From: Pseudomonadota bacterium
Lineage (GTDB): Bacteria > Pseudomonadota > Gammaproteobacteria > Burkholderiales > Burkholderiaceae_C
Direction: 5' to 3'
DNA length: 40,126 bases
NCBI GenBank assembly: GCA_021848345.1
Contig: JAJZUV010000024.1
Span: 1 to 40,126 of the forward strand
Shown: one piece after another, positions 7,295 through 15,846 of the stretch
Position numbering within the stretch: position 1 is the stretch's first letter
Layout: every line of letters begins with the position of its first letter
The notes under the pieces: model-generated
Told to the model about the DNA's origin: nothing
Seen by the model: only the letters and a program-made list of their open reading frames with translations
Databases searched by the model: none
Made by a program: the position numbers and the translations under genes

Positions 7295-8245
7295 TCAGCG
7301 GGGTGCGGCACCGGTGCTGCCAATGGCTCCCAGGGGCCCGGCGGAGCCTCCCTTCCACACCGCCATCGCCGAGGCGATGAGTCCGGCGGCCTGGCTCATG
7401 TCGCCCGGCACCACCAGCGTGGTGCTGGTCTTGGCCAGGCGGGCGTAGGCCTCCAGCGCCTGCTGCGCCACCTTCAGCTGCACCGCGTCCGAGCCTCCGG
7501 GCTTGCCGATGGCCTCGGCCACCAGCTCGATGGCGTGCGCGGTGGCCGCGGCCACCGCCTCGATGGCGGCGGCCTCGCCCTGCGCGCGGTTGATCGCGGC
7601 CTGGCGCTCGCCCTCGGAGCGCTCGATGGCGGCCTGGCGCTCGCCCTCGGCCTGGTTGATCTGCTGCTGGCGCGTGCCCTCGGAGGTGGCGATCACCGCG
7701 CGCTTCTCGCGCTCGGCGGTGATCTGGCGCTGCATCGCGTGCAGGATCTCGGCCGGGGGCGTGAGGTCCTTGATCTCGTAGCGCAGCACCTTGACGCCCC
7801 AGTTGGCCGCCGCCTCGTCCAGCGCCGAGACGACGCTGTGGTTGATGAAATCGCGCTCCTCGAAGGTCTTGTCGAGCTCGAGCCGGCCGATCACCGAACG
7901 CAGCGTGGTCTGCGCCAGTTGCGAGATGGCCACGACGTAGTTCGACGAGCCGTAGCTGGCGCGCATCGGGTCGGTGACCTGGAAGTACAGGATGCCGTCC
8001 ACCGTGAGCTGGGTGTTGTCGCGGGTGATGCACACCTGGCTGGCGATGTCCATCGGCACCTCCTTGAGCATGTGGCGGTAGGCCACGCGCTCGATGAAGG
8101 GCACGATCAGGCTCAGTCCGGGCGCCAGCGTGCGGTCGTACTTGCCCAGGCGCTCGACCACCCAGGCATGCTGCTGGGGCACCACCTTGATGCCGCGCGA
8201 GGCGACCAGTATGGCGATGACCACGAGGATGACGGCGAATTCCAT
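7295..8245 (-). CDS. SPFH/stomatin-like protein (QmcA type)
   Basis: This is a 316-residue membrane-anchored band-7 protein, thought to scaffold membrane microdomains. An N-terminal hydrophobic anchor (about 1-16) is followed by the SPFH domain: VPQQHAWVVERLGKYDRTLAPGL, VPFIERVAYRH, ITRDNTQLTVDGILYFQVTDP and the ISQLAQTTLRSVIGRLELD block. After about residue 190 there is a charged coiled coil containing an 11-residue tandem repeat (AEGERQAAIER, SEGERQAAINR). The C-terminus is Gly/Ala-rich. It lies 16 bp downstream of an NfeD-like gene, the standard partner of these proteins. The pairing and length fit the QmcA/slipin subgroup; the physiological target is unknown. Confidence 0.92.
   Translation of the reverse strand: MEFAVILVVIAILVASRGIKVVPQQHAWVVERLGKYDRTLAPGLSLIVPFIERVAYRHMLKEVPMDIASQVCITRDNTQLTVDGILYFQVTDPMRASYGSSNYVVAISQLAQTTLRSVIGRLELDKTFEERDFINHSVVSALDEAAANWGVKVLRYEIKDLTPPAEILHAMQRQITAEREKRAVIATSEGTRQQQINQAEGERQAAIERSEGERQAAINRAQGEAAAIEAVAAATAHAIELVAEAIGKPGGSDAVQLKVAQQALEAYARLAKTSTTLVVPGDMSQAAGLIASAMAVWKGGSAGPLGAIGSTGAAPR
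7592..7650 (-). repeat. 26-bp direct repeat, 33-bp period, within SPFH gene
   Basis: Two 26-bp copies (7592-7617 and 7625-7650) differ at one base and are offset by 33 bp. They encode the two 11-residue repeats of the SPFH protein's coiled coil. The period keeps the reading frame, so slippage would change repeat number without disrupting the gene. Confidence 0.85.
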
Positions 8246-8261
8246 GGACGTGCTCCGGGGC

Positions 8262-8708
8262 TCAGGAATGGGGGGAAGGGGGGTGATCCAGCGCGTCCAG
8301 CACCAGCGTGTTGGCGTCGACGGCGGCGATGCGGAAGCGCCCGGGCAGGGCCTGGCCGCGCCCCAGCCGGGCCTGCCATTCGGCGCCGCGCCAGCGTACC
8401 CGGGCGTTGCCGGCCTCGTCCCACAGCCGCACCTCGACCTCCGAGCCGATGTCCAGGTTGACGTCGCGGTTGGATTGCAGCGCGCGGCGCGGCGCGCGCC
8501 GGCGCGTCAGGTACAGCAGGGCCACCGCGCCGATGCCCACCAGCGCGGCCGCGCTCCACTGGATGGCGACGTCCAGGCCCAGGTGCGCGGCCAGCGCACC
8601 GGCCGCGGCACCCACCGCCAGCATCAGCAGGTAAAAGCTGCCGCTGCCCAGTTCCAGGGCGACCAGCACGGCGGTGGCGATCCACCATTGCAGCGGGGTG
8701 CTCGGCAT
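8262..8708 (-). CDS. NfeD-like membrane protein
   Basis: This 148-residue protein has hydrophobic segments at about 8-42 and 48-66, an arginine-rich cytoplasmic stretch (LTRRRAPRRALQS), and a C-terminal OB-fold domain (DIGSEVEVRLWDEAGNARVRWRGAEWQARL). That layout is the short NfeD1b/YbbK type without a ClpP-like protease domain. NfeD proteins are nearly always encoded beside an SPFH protein, as here, and are thought to stabilise or modulate it. A TATGAT -10-like box at 8738-8743 on the minus strand lies about 30 nt upstream and may drive the pair. There is no strong ribosome-binding site. Confidence 0.9.
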   Translation of the reverse strand: MPSTPLQWWIATAVLVALELGSGSFYLLMLAVGAAAGALAAHLGLDVAIQWSAAALVGIGAVALLYLTRRRAPRRALQSNRDVNLDIGSEVEVRLWDEAGNARVRWRGAEWQARLGRGQALPGRFRIAAVDANTLVLDALDHPPSPHS

Positions 8709-8737
8709 GGCGAGGTGCGGGTAGCGACGATGGCGCC

Positions 8738-8743
8738 ATCATA
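8738..8743 (-). promoter_or_regulatory. Candidate -10 for the NfeD/SPFH operon
   Basis: TATGAT on the minus strand matches five of six -10 consensus bases and would give a leader of about 23 nt before the NfeD ATG. No clear -35 element is seen at 16-18 bp. Confidence 0.3.
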
Positions 8744-8799
8744 GACAAGGCGCGCGGGCCGTGGCCGCGCCAGCCCGGGTCAACCCCACGCCACTGCTC

Positions 8800-8805
8800 T
8801 ACACT
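8800..8805 (+). promoter_or_regulatory. Candidate -10 for the decarboxylase gene
   Basis: TACACT, within CTCTACACTTTC, sits about 50 nt before the decarboxylase ATG in a divergent intergenic region. No convincing -35 is visible, so this is tentative. Confidence 0.3.
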
Positions 8806-8854
8806 TTCGCGCGCGGGCCCGGCGGCGGGCCCTTTGCGACCGCCCGGACCCGAC

Positions 8855-11122
8855 ATGCGCTTCAACTTCCCCATCGTCATCATCGACGAGGACTTCCGTT
8901 CCGAGAACAACTCCGGGCTGGGCATTCGTGCGCTGGCCGCGGCCATCGAGGCCGAGGGCAGCGAGGTGCTGGGAGTGACCAGCTTCGGCGACCTCGCCAG
9001 TTTCGCGCAGCAGCAGTCGCGCGCCAGCGCCTTCATCCTGTCCATCGACGACGAGGAGTTCGCCTCGGTGGAGCCGGGCGAGGAGGCGCCGGTGGTGCAG
9101 ACCCTGCGCCAGTTCATCGGCGAGATCCGCTTCCGCAACGCCGAGATCCCGATCTACCTGTACGGCGAGACGCGCACCTCGCGCCACATCCCGAACGACA
9201 TCCTGCGCGAGCTCCACGGCTTCATCCACATGTTCGAGGACACGCCGGAGTTCGTCGCCCGCCACATCATCCGCGAGGCCCGCGCCTACCTGGATTCGCT
9301 GGCGCCGCCGTTCTTTCGCGCCCTGGTGGGCTACGCCGCCGACGGTTCCTATTCCTGGCACTGCCCCGGCCACTCCGGCGGCGTGGCCTTCCTGAAAAGC
9401 CCGGTGGGGCAGATGTTCCACCAGTTCTTCGGCGAGAACCTGCTGCGCGCCGACGTGTGCAACGCGGTCGACGAACTCGGCCAGCTGCTCGACCACACCG
9501 GGCCGGTAGCGGCTTCCGAGCGCAACGCGGCGCGCATCTTCCACGCCGACCACCTGTTCTTCGTCACCAACGGAACGTCCACGTCCAACAAGATGGTGTG
9601 GCATTCCACGGTGGCGCCCGGCGACGTCGTGGTGGTGGACCGCAACTGCCACAAGAGCGTGCTGCACGCCATCATCATGACCGGCGCGCTGCCGGTGTTC
9701 CTCACGCCCACGCGCAACCACTACGGGATCATCGGCCCCATCGCGCGCGAGGAGTTCCAGCGCGAGAACATCGAGCGCAAGATCGCCGCCAACCCGCTGA
9801 CCGCCCACCTGGCCGGCAAGGTCAAGCCGCGGGTGCTGACCATCACGCAGTCCACCTACGACGGCGTGCTGTACAACGTCGACACCATCAAGCAGATGCT
9901 CGACGGCTACATCGACACCCTGCATTTCGACGAGGCCTGGCTGCCGCACGCCACCTTCCACCCCTTCTACGCCGGCATGCACGCGATCGGCGAGGGCCGG
10001 CCGCGCACCCGCGAGTCCATGGTGTTCTCCACCCAGTCCACGCACAAGCTGCTGGCCGGGCTGAGCCAGGCCTCGCAGATCCTGGTGCAGGACTCGCAGA
10101 CCCGCAACCTGGACCGGCCGCGATTCAACGAGGCCTACCTGATGCACTCGTCGACCTCGCCGCAGTACGCCATCATCGCCTCCTGCGATGTGGCGGCGGC
10201 GATGATGGAGCCTCCCGGCGGCACCGCGCTGGTGGAGGAGAGCATCGTCGAGGCGCTGAACTTCCGCCGCGCCATGCGCAAGGTGGCCGAGGAGTTCGGC
10301 CACGACTGGTGGTTTCGCGTGTGGGGCCCGGAGGAGGAACTGGCGCCCGAGGGCATCGGCGCGCGCGAGGACTGGATGCTGGGCAGCAGCCACGACTGGC
10401 ACGGTTTCGGCGAGCTGGCCCCCGGCTTCAACATGCTGGACCCGATCAAGGCCACGGTGATCACCCCGGGGCTGGACCTGCACGGCAATTTCGCCGCCAC
10501 CGGCATCCCGGCGGCGGTGGTCACCAAGTACCTGGCCGAACACGGGGTGATCGTCGAGAAGACCGGGCTGTACAGCTTTTTCATCATGTTCACCATCGGC
10601 ATCACCAAGGGCCGCTGGAACACCCTGCTGACCGCGCTGCAGCAGTTCAAGGACGACTACGACCGCAACCAGCCGCTGTGGCGCATCCTGCCCGAGTTCG
10701 TCGCCCAGCACCCGACGTACGAGCGCGTGGGCCTGCGCGACCTGTGCCAGCGCATCCACACCGCCTACCAGGGCAACGACGTGGCGCGCCTGACCACCGA
10801 GATGTACCTGTCGAGCCTGCAGCCGGCGATGACCCCCACCGAGGCCTATGCGCGCATGGCCCACCGCGACATCGAGCGCGTGGGCATCGACGACCTGGAA
10901 GGGCGCATCACCACGGCGCTGCTCACGCCGTACCCGCCGGGCATTCCGCTGCTCATTCCCGGGGAACGCTTCAACGCCAAGATCGTGCGCTACCTGCAGT
11001 TCGCGCGCGAGTTCAACCGTCAGTTCCCCGGCTTCGCCACCGATATCCACGGGCTGGTCGAGGAGGAGGACGCCGACGGTCGCAAGCGCTACTGCATCGA
11101 CTGCGTGCGCGCGCCGCGCTGA
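8855..11122 (+). CDS. Orn/Lys/Arg decarboxylase, PLP-dependent
   Basis: A 755-residue fold-type-I PLP enzyme of the bacterial ornithine/lysine/arginine decarboxylase family, which converts a basic amino acid to its polyamine and CO2, consuming a proton. The order is an N-terminal wing/receiver-like domain (about 1-130), the PLP domain and a C-terminal domain. The PLP lysine is Lys398 in STQSTHKLLAGLSQ. Other family blocks are HFDEAWLPHATFHPFY, GTSTSNKM, and PYPPGIPLLIPGERF near the end. Length fits inducible AdiA (756) slightly better than CadA (715), but active-site and C-terminal blocks do not settle the substrate. I chose the ATG at 8855; an in-frame TTG at 8834 lies upstream. It stands alone, with no antiporter gene beside it as in acid-resistance operons. 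Confidence 0.9.
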   Translation: MRFNFPIVIIDEDFRSENNSGLGIRALAAAIEAEGSEVLGVTSFGDLASFAQQQSRASAFILSIDDEEFASVEPGEEAPVVQTLRQFIGEIRFRNAEIPIYLYGETRTSRHIPNDILRELHGFIHMFEDTPEFVARHIIREARAYLDSLAPPFFRALVGYAADGSYSWHCPGHSGGVAFLKSPVGQMFHQFFGENLLRADVCNAVDELGQLLDHTGPVAASERNAARIFHADHLFFVTNGTSTSNKMVWHSTVAPGDVVVVDRNCHKSVLHAIIMTGALPVFLTPTRNHYGIIGPIAREEFQRENIERKIAANPLTAHLAGKVKPRVLTITQSTYDGVLYNVDTIKQMLDGYIDTLHFDEAWLPHATFHPFYAGMHAIGEGRPRTRESMVFSTQSTHKLLAGLSQASQILVQDSQTRNLDRPRFNEAYLMHSSTSPQYAIIASCDVAAAMMEPPGGTALVEESIVEALNFRRAMRKVAEEFGHDWWFRVWGPEEELAPEGIGAREDWMLGSSHDWHGFGELAPGFNMLDPIKATVITPGLDLHGNFAATGIPAAVVTKYLAEHGVIVEKTGLYSFFIMFTIGITKGRWNTLLTALQQFKDDYDRNQPLWRILPEFVAQHPTYERVGLRDLCQRIHTAYQGNDVARLTTEMYLSSLQPAMTPTEAYARMAHRDIERVGIDDLEGRITTALLTPYPPGIPLLIPGERFNAKIVRYLQFAREFNRQFPGFATDIHGLVEEEDADGRKRYCIDCVRAPR

Positions 11123-11146
11123 CGGGCTGGGCGCGGACCGGCGCGC

Positions 11147-11404
11147 TCAGCGCCGCTGGCGCCGGTATTGCTCGAACAGGCGCTGCTGCTGCTCGGGTGA
11201 CAGCCGGCGGTAGCGCTGCTGTTCGCGCAGGATGTCCTGGCGGCGCTGCGGGGGCAGCCGGTCCCAGCGCTGCACGCGCTGCTGCCAGTGCGGCCCGCCG
11301 GGGCGGCCGCGCGGCACCTGGGCCTGCGCCGCGGGGGCCAGCCAGGCCAGCGCGGCGAGCACCGCGGCGGCCAGTGCCAGGCGCGCCTCAAGCCGCGCCG
11401 TCAT
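11147..11404 (-). CDS. DUF3106-like small exported protein
   Basis: This 85-residue protein has an N-terminal signal peptide (hydrophobic, with AQA before the likely cleavage near residue 29) and an arginine/glutamine-rich mature part. Its motifs WQQRVQRWDRLPPQRRQDILREQQ and YRRLSPEQQQRLFEQYRRQ resemble the DUF3106 family, which follows sigma/anti-sigma pairs in Burkholderiales. Its start overlaps the end of the preceding gene by 17 bp, so the genes are translationally linked. The function is unknown; the short helical, LSPEQ-containing mature region recalls Spy/CpxP-like periplasmic proteins, but that is only resemblance. Confidence 0.75.
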   Translation of the reverse strand: MTARLEARLALAAAVLAALAWLAPAAQAQVPRGRPGGPHWQQRVQRWDRLPPQRRQDILREQQRYRRLSPEQQQRLFEQYRRQRR

Positions 11405-11849
11405 GCCCGTTCTCCGTTCCCAGTGCCTGGGGATGCGAGGCCAGCCATTCGTAGAAGTCCAGGTTTTGCACCGCGTCGGCCACCTGCGGGCTGGCGGGGG
11501 GCGCGGAGATCGCCGCGGGGATCGCGGGCGTGGAGCGCAGCAGCGCGGGCAGGATGCCGAAACTCAGGCCCGCCAGGCCCGCGGTGACCATGCCGGCGGC
11601 CACGACCCGGGTCCAGCGCACGCGCCGGGTGCGTGCGCCGCGCCGTGCCGCCAGGCGCGGCAGCACCTGCAGGCCCTGTGCGAGTTCGCGACCGAAGCGG
11701 GCGTGCCCGGCCAGGACCGGGTCGGCGGCCATGGCCTGCTCGAAACGCCGCGCATCGGCGCCGTCCAGGCAGCCGGCGCGCCAGCGGTCGGCCATCGCGC
11801 GCGGGTCCGTGGCGGCCGAGTCGAATGCCGAGGTGGTTTCAGATTTCAT
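11388..11849 (-). CDS. Putative anti-sigma membrane protein (DUF3619-like)
   Basis: This 153-residue protein has a cytoplasmic N-terminal part of about 80 residues (DRWRAGCLDGADARRFEQAM), a single transmembrane segment (about 81-103) and a short Pro/Ala-rich periplasmic tail ending in NLDFYEWLASHPQ. It overlaps the upstream sigma-factor gene by 11 bp and the downstream DUF3106-like gene by 17 bp. Position, topology and the FYEWL motif fit the DUF3619-type proteins that follow ECF sigma genes in Burkholderiales. By context it is likely the membrane anti-sigma factor. No zinc-finger HxxxCxxC is present, so it is not a ZAS-type anti-sigma. The regulatory role is inferred. Confidence 0.7.
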   Translation of the reverse strand: MKSETTSAFDSAATDPRAMADRWRAGCLDGADARRFEQAMAADPVLAGHARFGRELAQGLQVLPRLAARRGARTRRVRWTRVVAAGMVTAGLAGLSFGILPALLRSTPAIPAAISAPPASPQVADAVQNLDFYEWLASHPQALGTENGHDGAA

Positions 11850-12465
11850 GATGTTCGGGCCCCCCCGAAGCTGGATTATCGTCCCGCAGCCACTCGCGCA
11901 GGCGCGTGAGCGCGCGCAGGTGGTGGGTTTTCACGCTGCCTTCGCTGATGTTCATGGCCCGCGCGGTGTCGGCGATGGTCATGTCTTCCATCTCTCGCAG
12001 CAGGAATACCTGGCGCTGGCGCGAACTCAGGCGCGCCACCGCGTCGGCGATGCGTCCGGCCAGTTGCAGGCTGCCGACCTGCTGGTCCGGACCGGGTGCC
12101 TGGTCGGCCAGGCTCTCCCAGCCGGGCGCCTCGCCGTCGGAGTCCTCGTCGCCGGCGAAGAAGAAATCGAACACCCGCTCGACCTTGCGTCGGCGGTGCC
12201 AGTCGGTGATGCGGTTGCGCAGGATGCCGTAGAACAGCGGCGGCCATTCGGCCTCCGGCTTGTCCGGATAGCGCGAGACCAGCCGTTCCAGGCTGTCGTG
12301 CACCAGGTCGGCGGCCACGTGGCTGTTGCCCGCGGTCTCCAGCAGCGCCAGGCGCATGGCTCGCGGACGCACCTCGAGACAAAAGCGGTCGAGCGCGGGG
12401 CGGGCGCTCACGGACGGGACACTGTCGGCTCGGACATGCGTGGGAGCATAGGCGGTCAGGGACAT
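11839..12465 (-). CDS. ECF-type RNA polymerase sigma factor
   Basis: This 208-residue sigma-70 family protein has only regions 2 and 4. Region 2 spans about 25-95 (AADLVHDSLERLVSRY, then LFYGILRNRITDWHRRRK). An acidic linker follows (AGDEDSDGEAPGWESL), then sigma4 (about 138-192) with LSSRQRQVFLLREMEDMTIADTA and the helix-turn-helix MNISEGSVKTHHLRAL. It would direct RNA polymerase to a small stress or envelope regulon. It is the first gene of a three-gene overlapping cluster with a putative membrane anti-sigma and a small exported protein. An ECF-like promoter lies about 66 nt upstream, consistent with autoregulation. The inducing signal is not evident. Confidence 0.92.
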   Translation of the reverse strand: MSLTAYAPTHVRADSVPSVSARPALDRFCLEVRPRAMRLALLETAGNSHVAADLVHDSLERLVSRYPDKPEAEWPPLFYGILRNRITDWHRRRKVERVFDFFFAGDEDSDGEAPGWESLADQAPGPDQQVGSLQLAGRIADAVARLSSRQRQVFLLREMEDMTIADTARAMNISEGSVKTHHLRALTRLREWLRDDNPASGGPEHHEI

Positions 12466-12531
12466 GGGCGGTAGCGGCTGGGTGCCGGCTGCTGGGCCGT
12501 ACGTGGCGATAACGCCTGGAAGGGCCCCGCG

Positions 12532-12558
12532 CGCGACAGCCCGACTGGTAAAAAGTTG
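12532..12558 (-). promoter_or_regulatory. Candidate ECF-type promoter of the sigma-factor cluster
   Basis: On the minus strand CAACTT (12558-12553) is followed after exactly 16 nt by TCGCG (12536-12532). This resembles the GAACTT-N16-TC layout of RpoE-like ECF promoters, including the AAC core of the -35 element. The -10 ends about 66 nt before the sigma-factor ATG. Autoregulation is the common design for such clusters; use of this element is inferred. Confidence 0.38.
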
Positions 12559-12630
12559 TAACGCGCCAGGAATCCGCGCGCAGCCGCGCGCCCCTTCCTA
12601 GAATGAAACGCTTTGCTCCCGCCACGCACC

Positions 12631-13821
12631 GTGAACCCGCTGCTCGACCGACTCCGCCCCTATCCCTTCGAAAAGCTGCGGGAACTCACCCGGGACATCC
12701 GACCCAACCCGGATTTGCGCCCGATCAGCCTGGGCATCGGGGAGCCGCGCCATCCCACGCCGGGATTCATCCGCCAGGCCCTGGTCGACCATCTCGACGG
12801 CCTGTCGGTGTACCCGGCCACCCTGGGCGCCCCGGAACTGCGCCGGGCCTGCGCCGACTGGGCGCGCCGGCGCCACGGCGTGGAGCTCGACCCGGCCACG
12901 CAGATCATCCCGGTCAACGGCTCGCGCGAGGCCCTGTTCGCGCTGGCGCAGACGGTGATCGACCCGCGGGCCAGCGGCGGCGCGCTGGTGCTCAGCCCCA
13001 ATCCCTTCTACCAGATCTACGAAGGGGCGGCGCTGCTGGCCGGCGCCGATTGCCGCTTCGTGCCCGCCGACCCGGCGCGCAACTTCGGCCTCGACTGGGA
13101 CGCGGTGACCGAGGAGCAGTGGCGCCGCACCCAGCTGGTGTACGTGTGCACTCCCGGCAACCCCACCGGCGCGGTGATGGACCTGCGGGAATGGAAGCGC
13201 CTGTTCGAACTGTCGGACCGTCACGGCTTCGTGATCGCCAGCGACGAGTGCTACGGCGAGATCTGGTTCGGCGAGCAGGCGCCTCTGGGCGGGCTGCGGG
13301 CGGCGCGCGAACTGGGCAGGCACGACCTGCGCAACCTGGTCATGCTGACCTCGCTGTCCAAGCGATCGAACGTGCCGGGCCTGCGCTCGGGTTTCGTCGC
13401 CGGCGACGCGCGCATCCTCAAGTCCTTCCTGCTCTATCGCACCTACCACGGCAGCGCCATGGGCCCGGCCGTGCAGCAGGCCAGCATCGTCGCGTGGAAC
13501 GACGAGCGCCATGTCGAGGACAACCGACGCCTGTATCGCGAGAAATTCGCCCGCGTGCTGCCCATCTTGCAGCCGGTGCTGGACGTGGCGTTGCCCGACG
13601 CCGCCTTCTACCTCTGGGCGGGCACCCCCGGAGACGACGTCGCCTTCGCCCGCGGCCTGCTCGAAAACTACAATTGCACGGTTTTGCCGGGCAGCCTGCT
13701 GGCACGCGAGCAGGACGGGCGCAATCCCGGCACCGGGCGCGTGCGCCTGGCGCTGGTGGCCGGGGTCGACGAATGCGTCGAGGCCGCCGAACGCATCGCC
13801 GCCTACGCGCGCGGTCTTTGA
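12631..13821 (+). CDS. dapC: N-succinyldiaminopimelate aminotransferase DapC
   Basis: DapC is the PLP aminotransferase that makes N-succinyl-LL-2,6-diaminopimelate from the 6-oxopimelate intermediate using glutamate, in the succinylase branch of lysine/DAP synthesis. The 396 residues carry [12 protein letters not shown], the [10 protein letters not shown] substrate/PLP block, [10 protein letters not shown] and the PLP lysine Lys244 in [22 protein letters not shown] provides the carboxylate-binding arginine. I chose GTG at 12631 because [19 protein letters not shown] is the family N-terminus; a TTG at 12613 would add six residues, and the ATG at 12603 is out of frame. The gene is 23 bp upstream of dapD and pathway partner dapE lies two genes further on, supporting DapC over a generic class I aminotransferase. 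Confidence 0.94.
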   Translation: MNPLLDRLRPYPFEKLRELTRDIRPNPDLRPISLGIGEPRHPTPGFIRQALVDHLDGLSVYPATLGAPELRRACADWARRRHGVELDPATQIIPVNGSREALFALAQTVIDPRASGGALVLSPNPFYQIYEGAALLAGADCRFVPADPARNFGLDWDAVTEEQWRRTQLVYVCTPGNPTGAVMDLREWKRLFELSDRHGFVIASDECYGEIWFGEQAPLGGLRAARELGRHDLRNLVMLTSLSKRSNVPGLRSGFVAGDARILKSFLLYRTYHGSAMGPAVQQASIVAWNDERHVEDNRRLYREKFARVLPILQPVLDVALPDAAFYLWAGTPGDDVAFARGLLENYNCTVLPGSLLAREQDGRNPGTGRVRLALVAGVDECVEAAERIAAYARGL

Positions 13822-13844
13822 TCCACGAAACCAAGCAACCATCC

Positions 13845-14666
<822 letters not shown>

Positions 14667-14692
14667 ACCAAGCCACCCGCCGGAGCACGCCG

Positions 14693-15838
14693 ATGTCGAC
14701 CATGGAACGCCTGCTGCAGCTGATGGCCGAGAAAAAGGCCTCGGACCTGTACGTCAGCGCGAACGCGCCGATCCAGATCCGCATCAACGGCCAGTCGGTG
14801 CCGATCAACCGCCAGGTGATCTCGGCGCAGGATCCCGCCAAGCTGCTGGGCGAGATCGTCGACGAGCCGCGCATGCGCGAGTTGCACGAACGCGGGGAGC
14901 TCAACCTGGCCATCTCCCGCGAAGGCCTGGGCAGCTTCCGCATCAGTGCCTTCCTGCAGCGCGGCACGGTGGCCGTGGTGGTGCGCTACATCCCCGGCGA
15001 GATTCCGGCGCTGGACTCGCTGAACCTGCCGCCGGTGCTGGCCGACCTGGTCAAGCAGCGCCACGGGCTGATCCTGGTGGTCGGCTCCACCGGCTCGGGC
15101 AAGAGCACCACGCTGGCCTCCATGCTCGACCATCGCAACCAGCAGATGAGCGGGCACATCCTCACGCTGGAGGAGCCGGTCGAATACCTGTTCCGCAACC
15201 AGCGCTCCATCGTCAACCAGCGCGAGATCGGCATCGACGCCCGCGACCTGGCCATCGGCCTGAAGAACGCGCTGCGCCAGGCTCCCGACTGCATCATGAT
15301 CGGCGAGATCCGCGACCGCGACACCATGGCCGCCGCGCTGAGCTACGCCTTGTCCGGGCACCTGTGCCTGGCCACGCTGCACGCGTCCAACAGCCATCAG
15401 GCGCTGAACCGCATCCTCGGCCTGTTCCCGCTGGACATGCGCCCGGCGCTGTTGTCGGATCTGGCGGCCGGGCTGCGCGCGGTGATCTCGCAGCGCCTGT
15501 TGCCGGCACGCTCCGGCGGACGCATCCCGGCCGTCGAGGTGCTGCTGAACACCCAGCTGATCCGCGAGCTCATCGTCAAGGGCGACCTCGGCGGCGTGCG
15601 CGAGGCCATGGAGAAGTCCATGGCCGAGGGCTCGCAGAGCTTCGAGCAATGCCTGGCCGAGATGGTGCAGGACGGACGCGTGGCGCGCGACGAGGCGCTG
15701 GCCGCCGCCGACTCGCCGACCAACCTGCTGTGGCGCCTGCAGAACGACTTCTCCGCGCGGCCGGCGGCGCAGGCCGCCGCGCCCGAGGCGGACGAACCCT
15801 CGTTCCGCGACATCTCCCTCGATCTGGACGGGCATTGA
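14693..15838 (+). CDS. PilT/PilU-type twitching motility ATPase
   Basis: This 381-residue hexameric secretion ATPase of the type IV pilus retraction family has an N-terminal PAS-like domain (1-100, [13 protein letters not shown]), Walker [11 protein letters not shown] (131-140), an Asp box LTLEEPVEY, Walker [15 protein letters not shown] (199-212) and a His box LATLHASNS (227-235). The C-terminal tail ([25 protein letters not shown]) and position between dapD and dapE match the PilU-like ATPase commonly found at this locus in Burkholderiales. PilU assists PilT in pilus retraction and needs the rest of a pilus system, none of which is in the window. PilT versus PilU cannot be proven, but PilU-like is favoured. 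Confidence 0.88.
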   Translation: MSTMERLLQLMAEKKASDLYVSANAPIQIRINGQSVPINRQVISAQDPAKLLGEIVDEPRMRELHERGELNLAISREGLGSFRISAFLQRGTVAVVVRYIPGEIPALDSLNLPPVLADLVKQRHGLILVVGSTGSGKSTTLASMLDHRNQQMSGHILTLEEPVEYLFRNQRSIVNQREIGIDARDLAIGLKNALRQAPDCIMIGEIRDRDTMAAALSYALSGHLCLATLHASNSHQALNRILGLFPLDMRPALLSDLAAGLRAVISQRLLPARSGGRIPAVEVLLNTQLIRELIVKGDLGGVREAMEKSMAEGSQSFEQCLAEMVQDGRVARDEALAAADSPTNLLWRLQNDFSARPAAQAAAPEADEPSFRDISLDLDGH

Positions 15839-15846
15839 CCCCACCC

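Noticed and set aside
8780..11050. A 756-codon minus-strand open frame opposite the decarboxylase
   Set aside because: Composition is His/Val/Gly/Arg-rich shadow of a strongly conserved plus-strand enzyme; no domain and no ribosome-binding site.
12556..12604. TTGTAA (12556-12561) and TAGAAT (12599-12604) as a sigma-70 promoter for dapC
   Set aside because: The two hexamers are 37 bp apart, far beyond 16-18 bp; TAGAAT alone is too weak to call.
12603..12605. ATG at 12603 as the dapC start
   Set aside because: It is in a different frame from DapC; the conserved N-terminus begins at GTG 12631.
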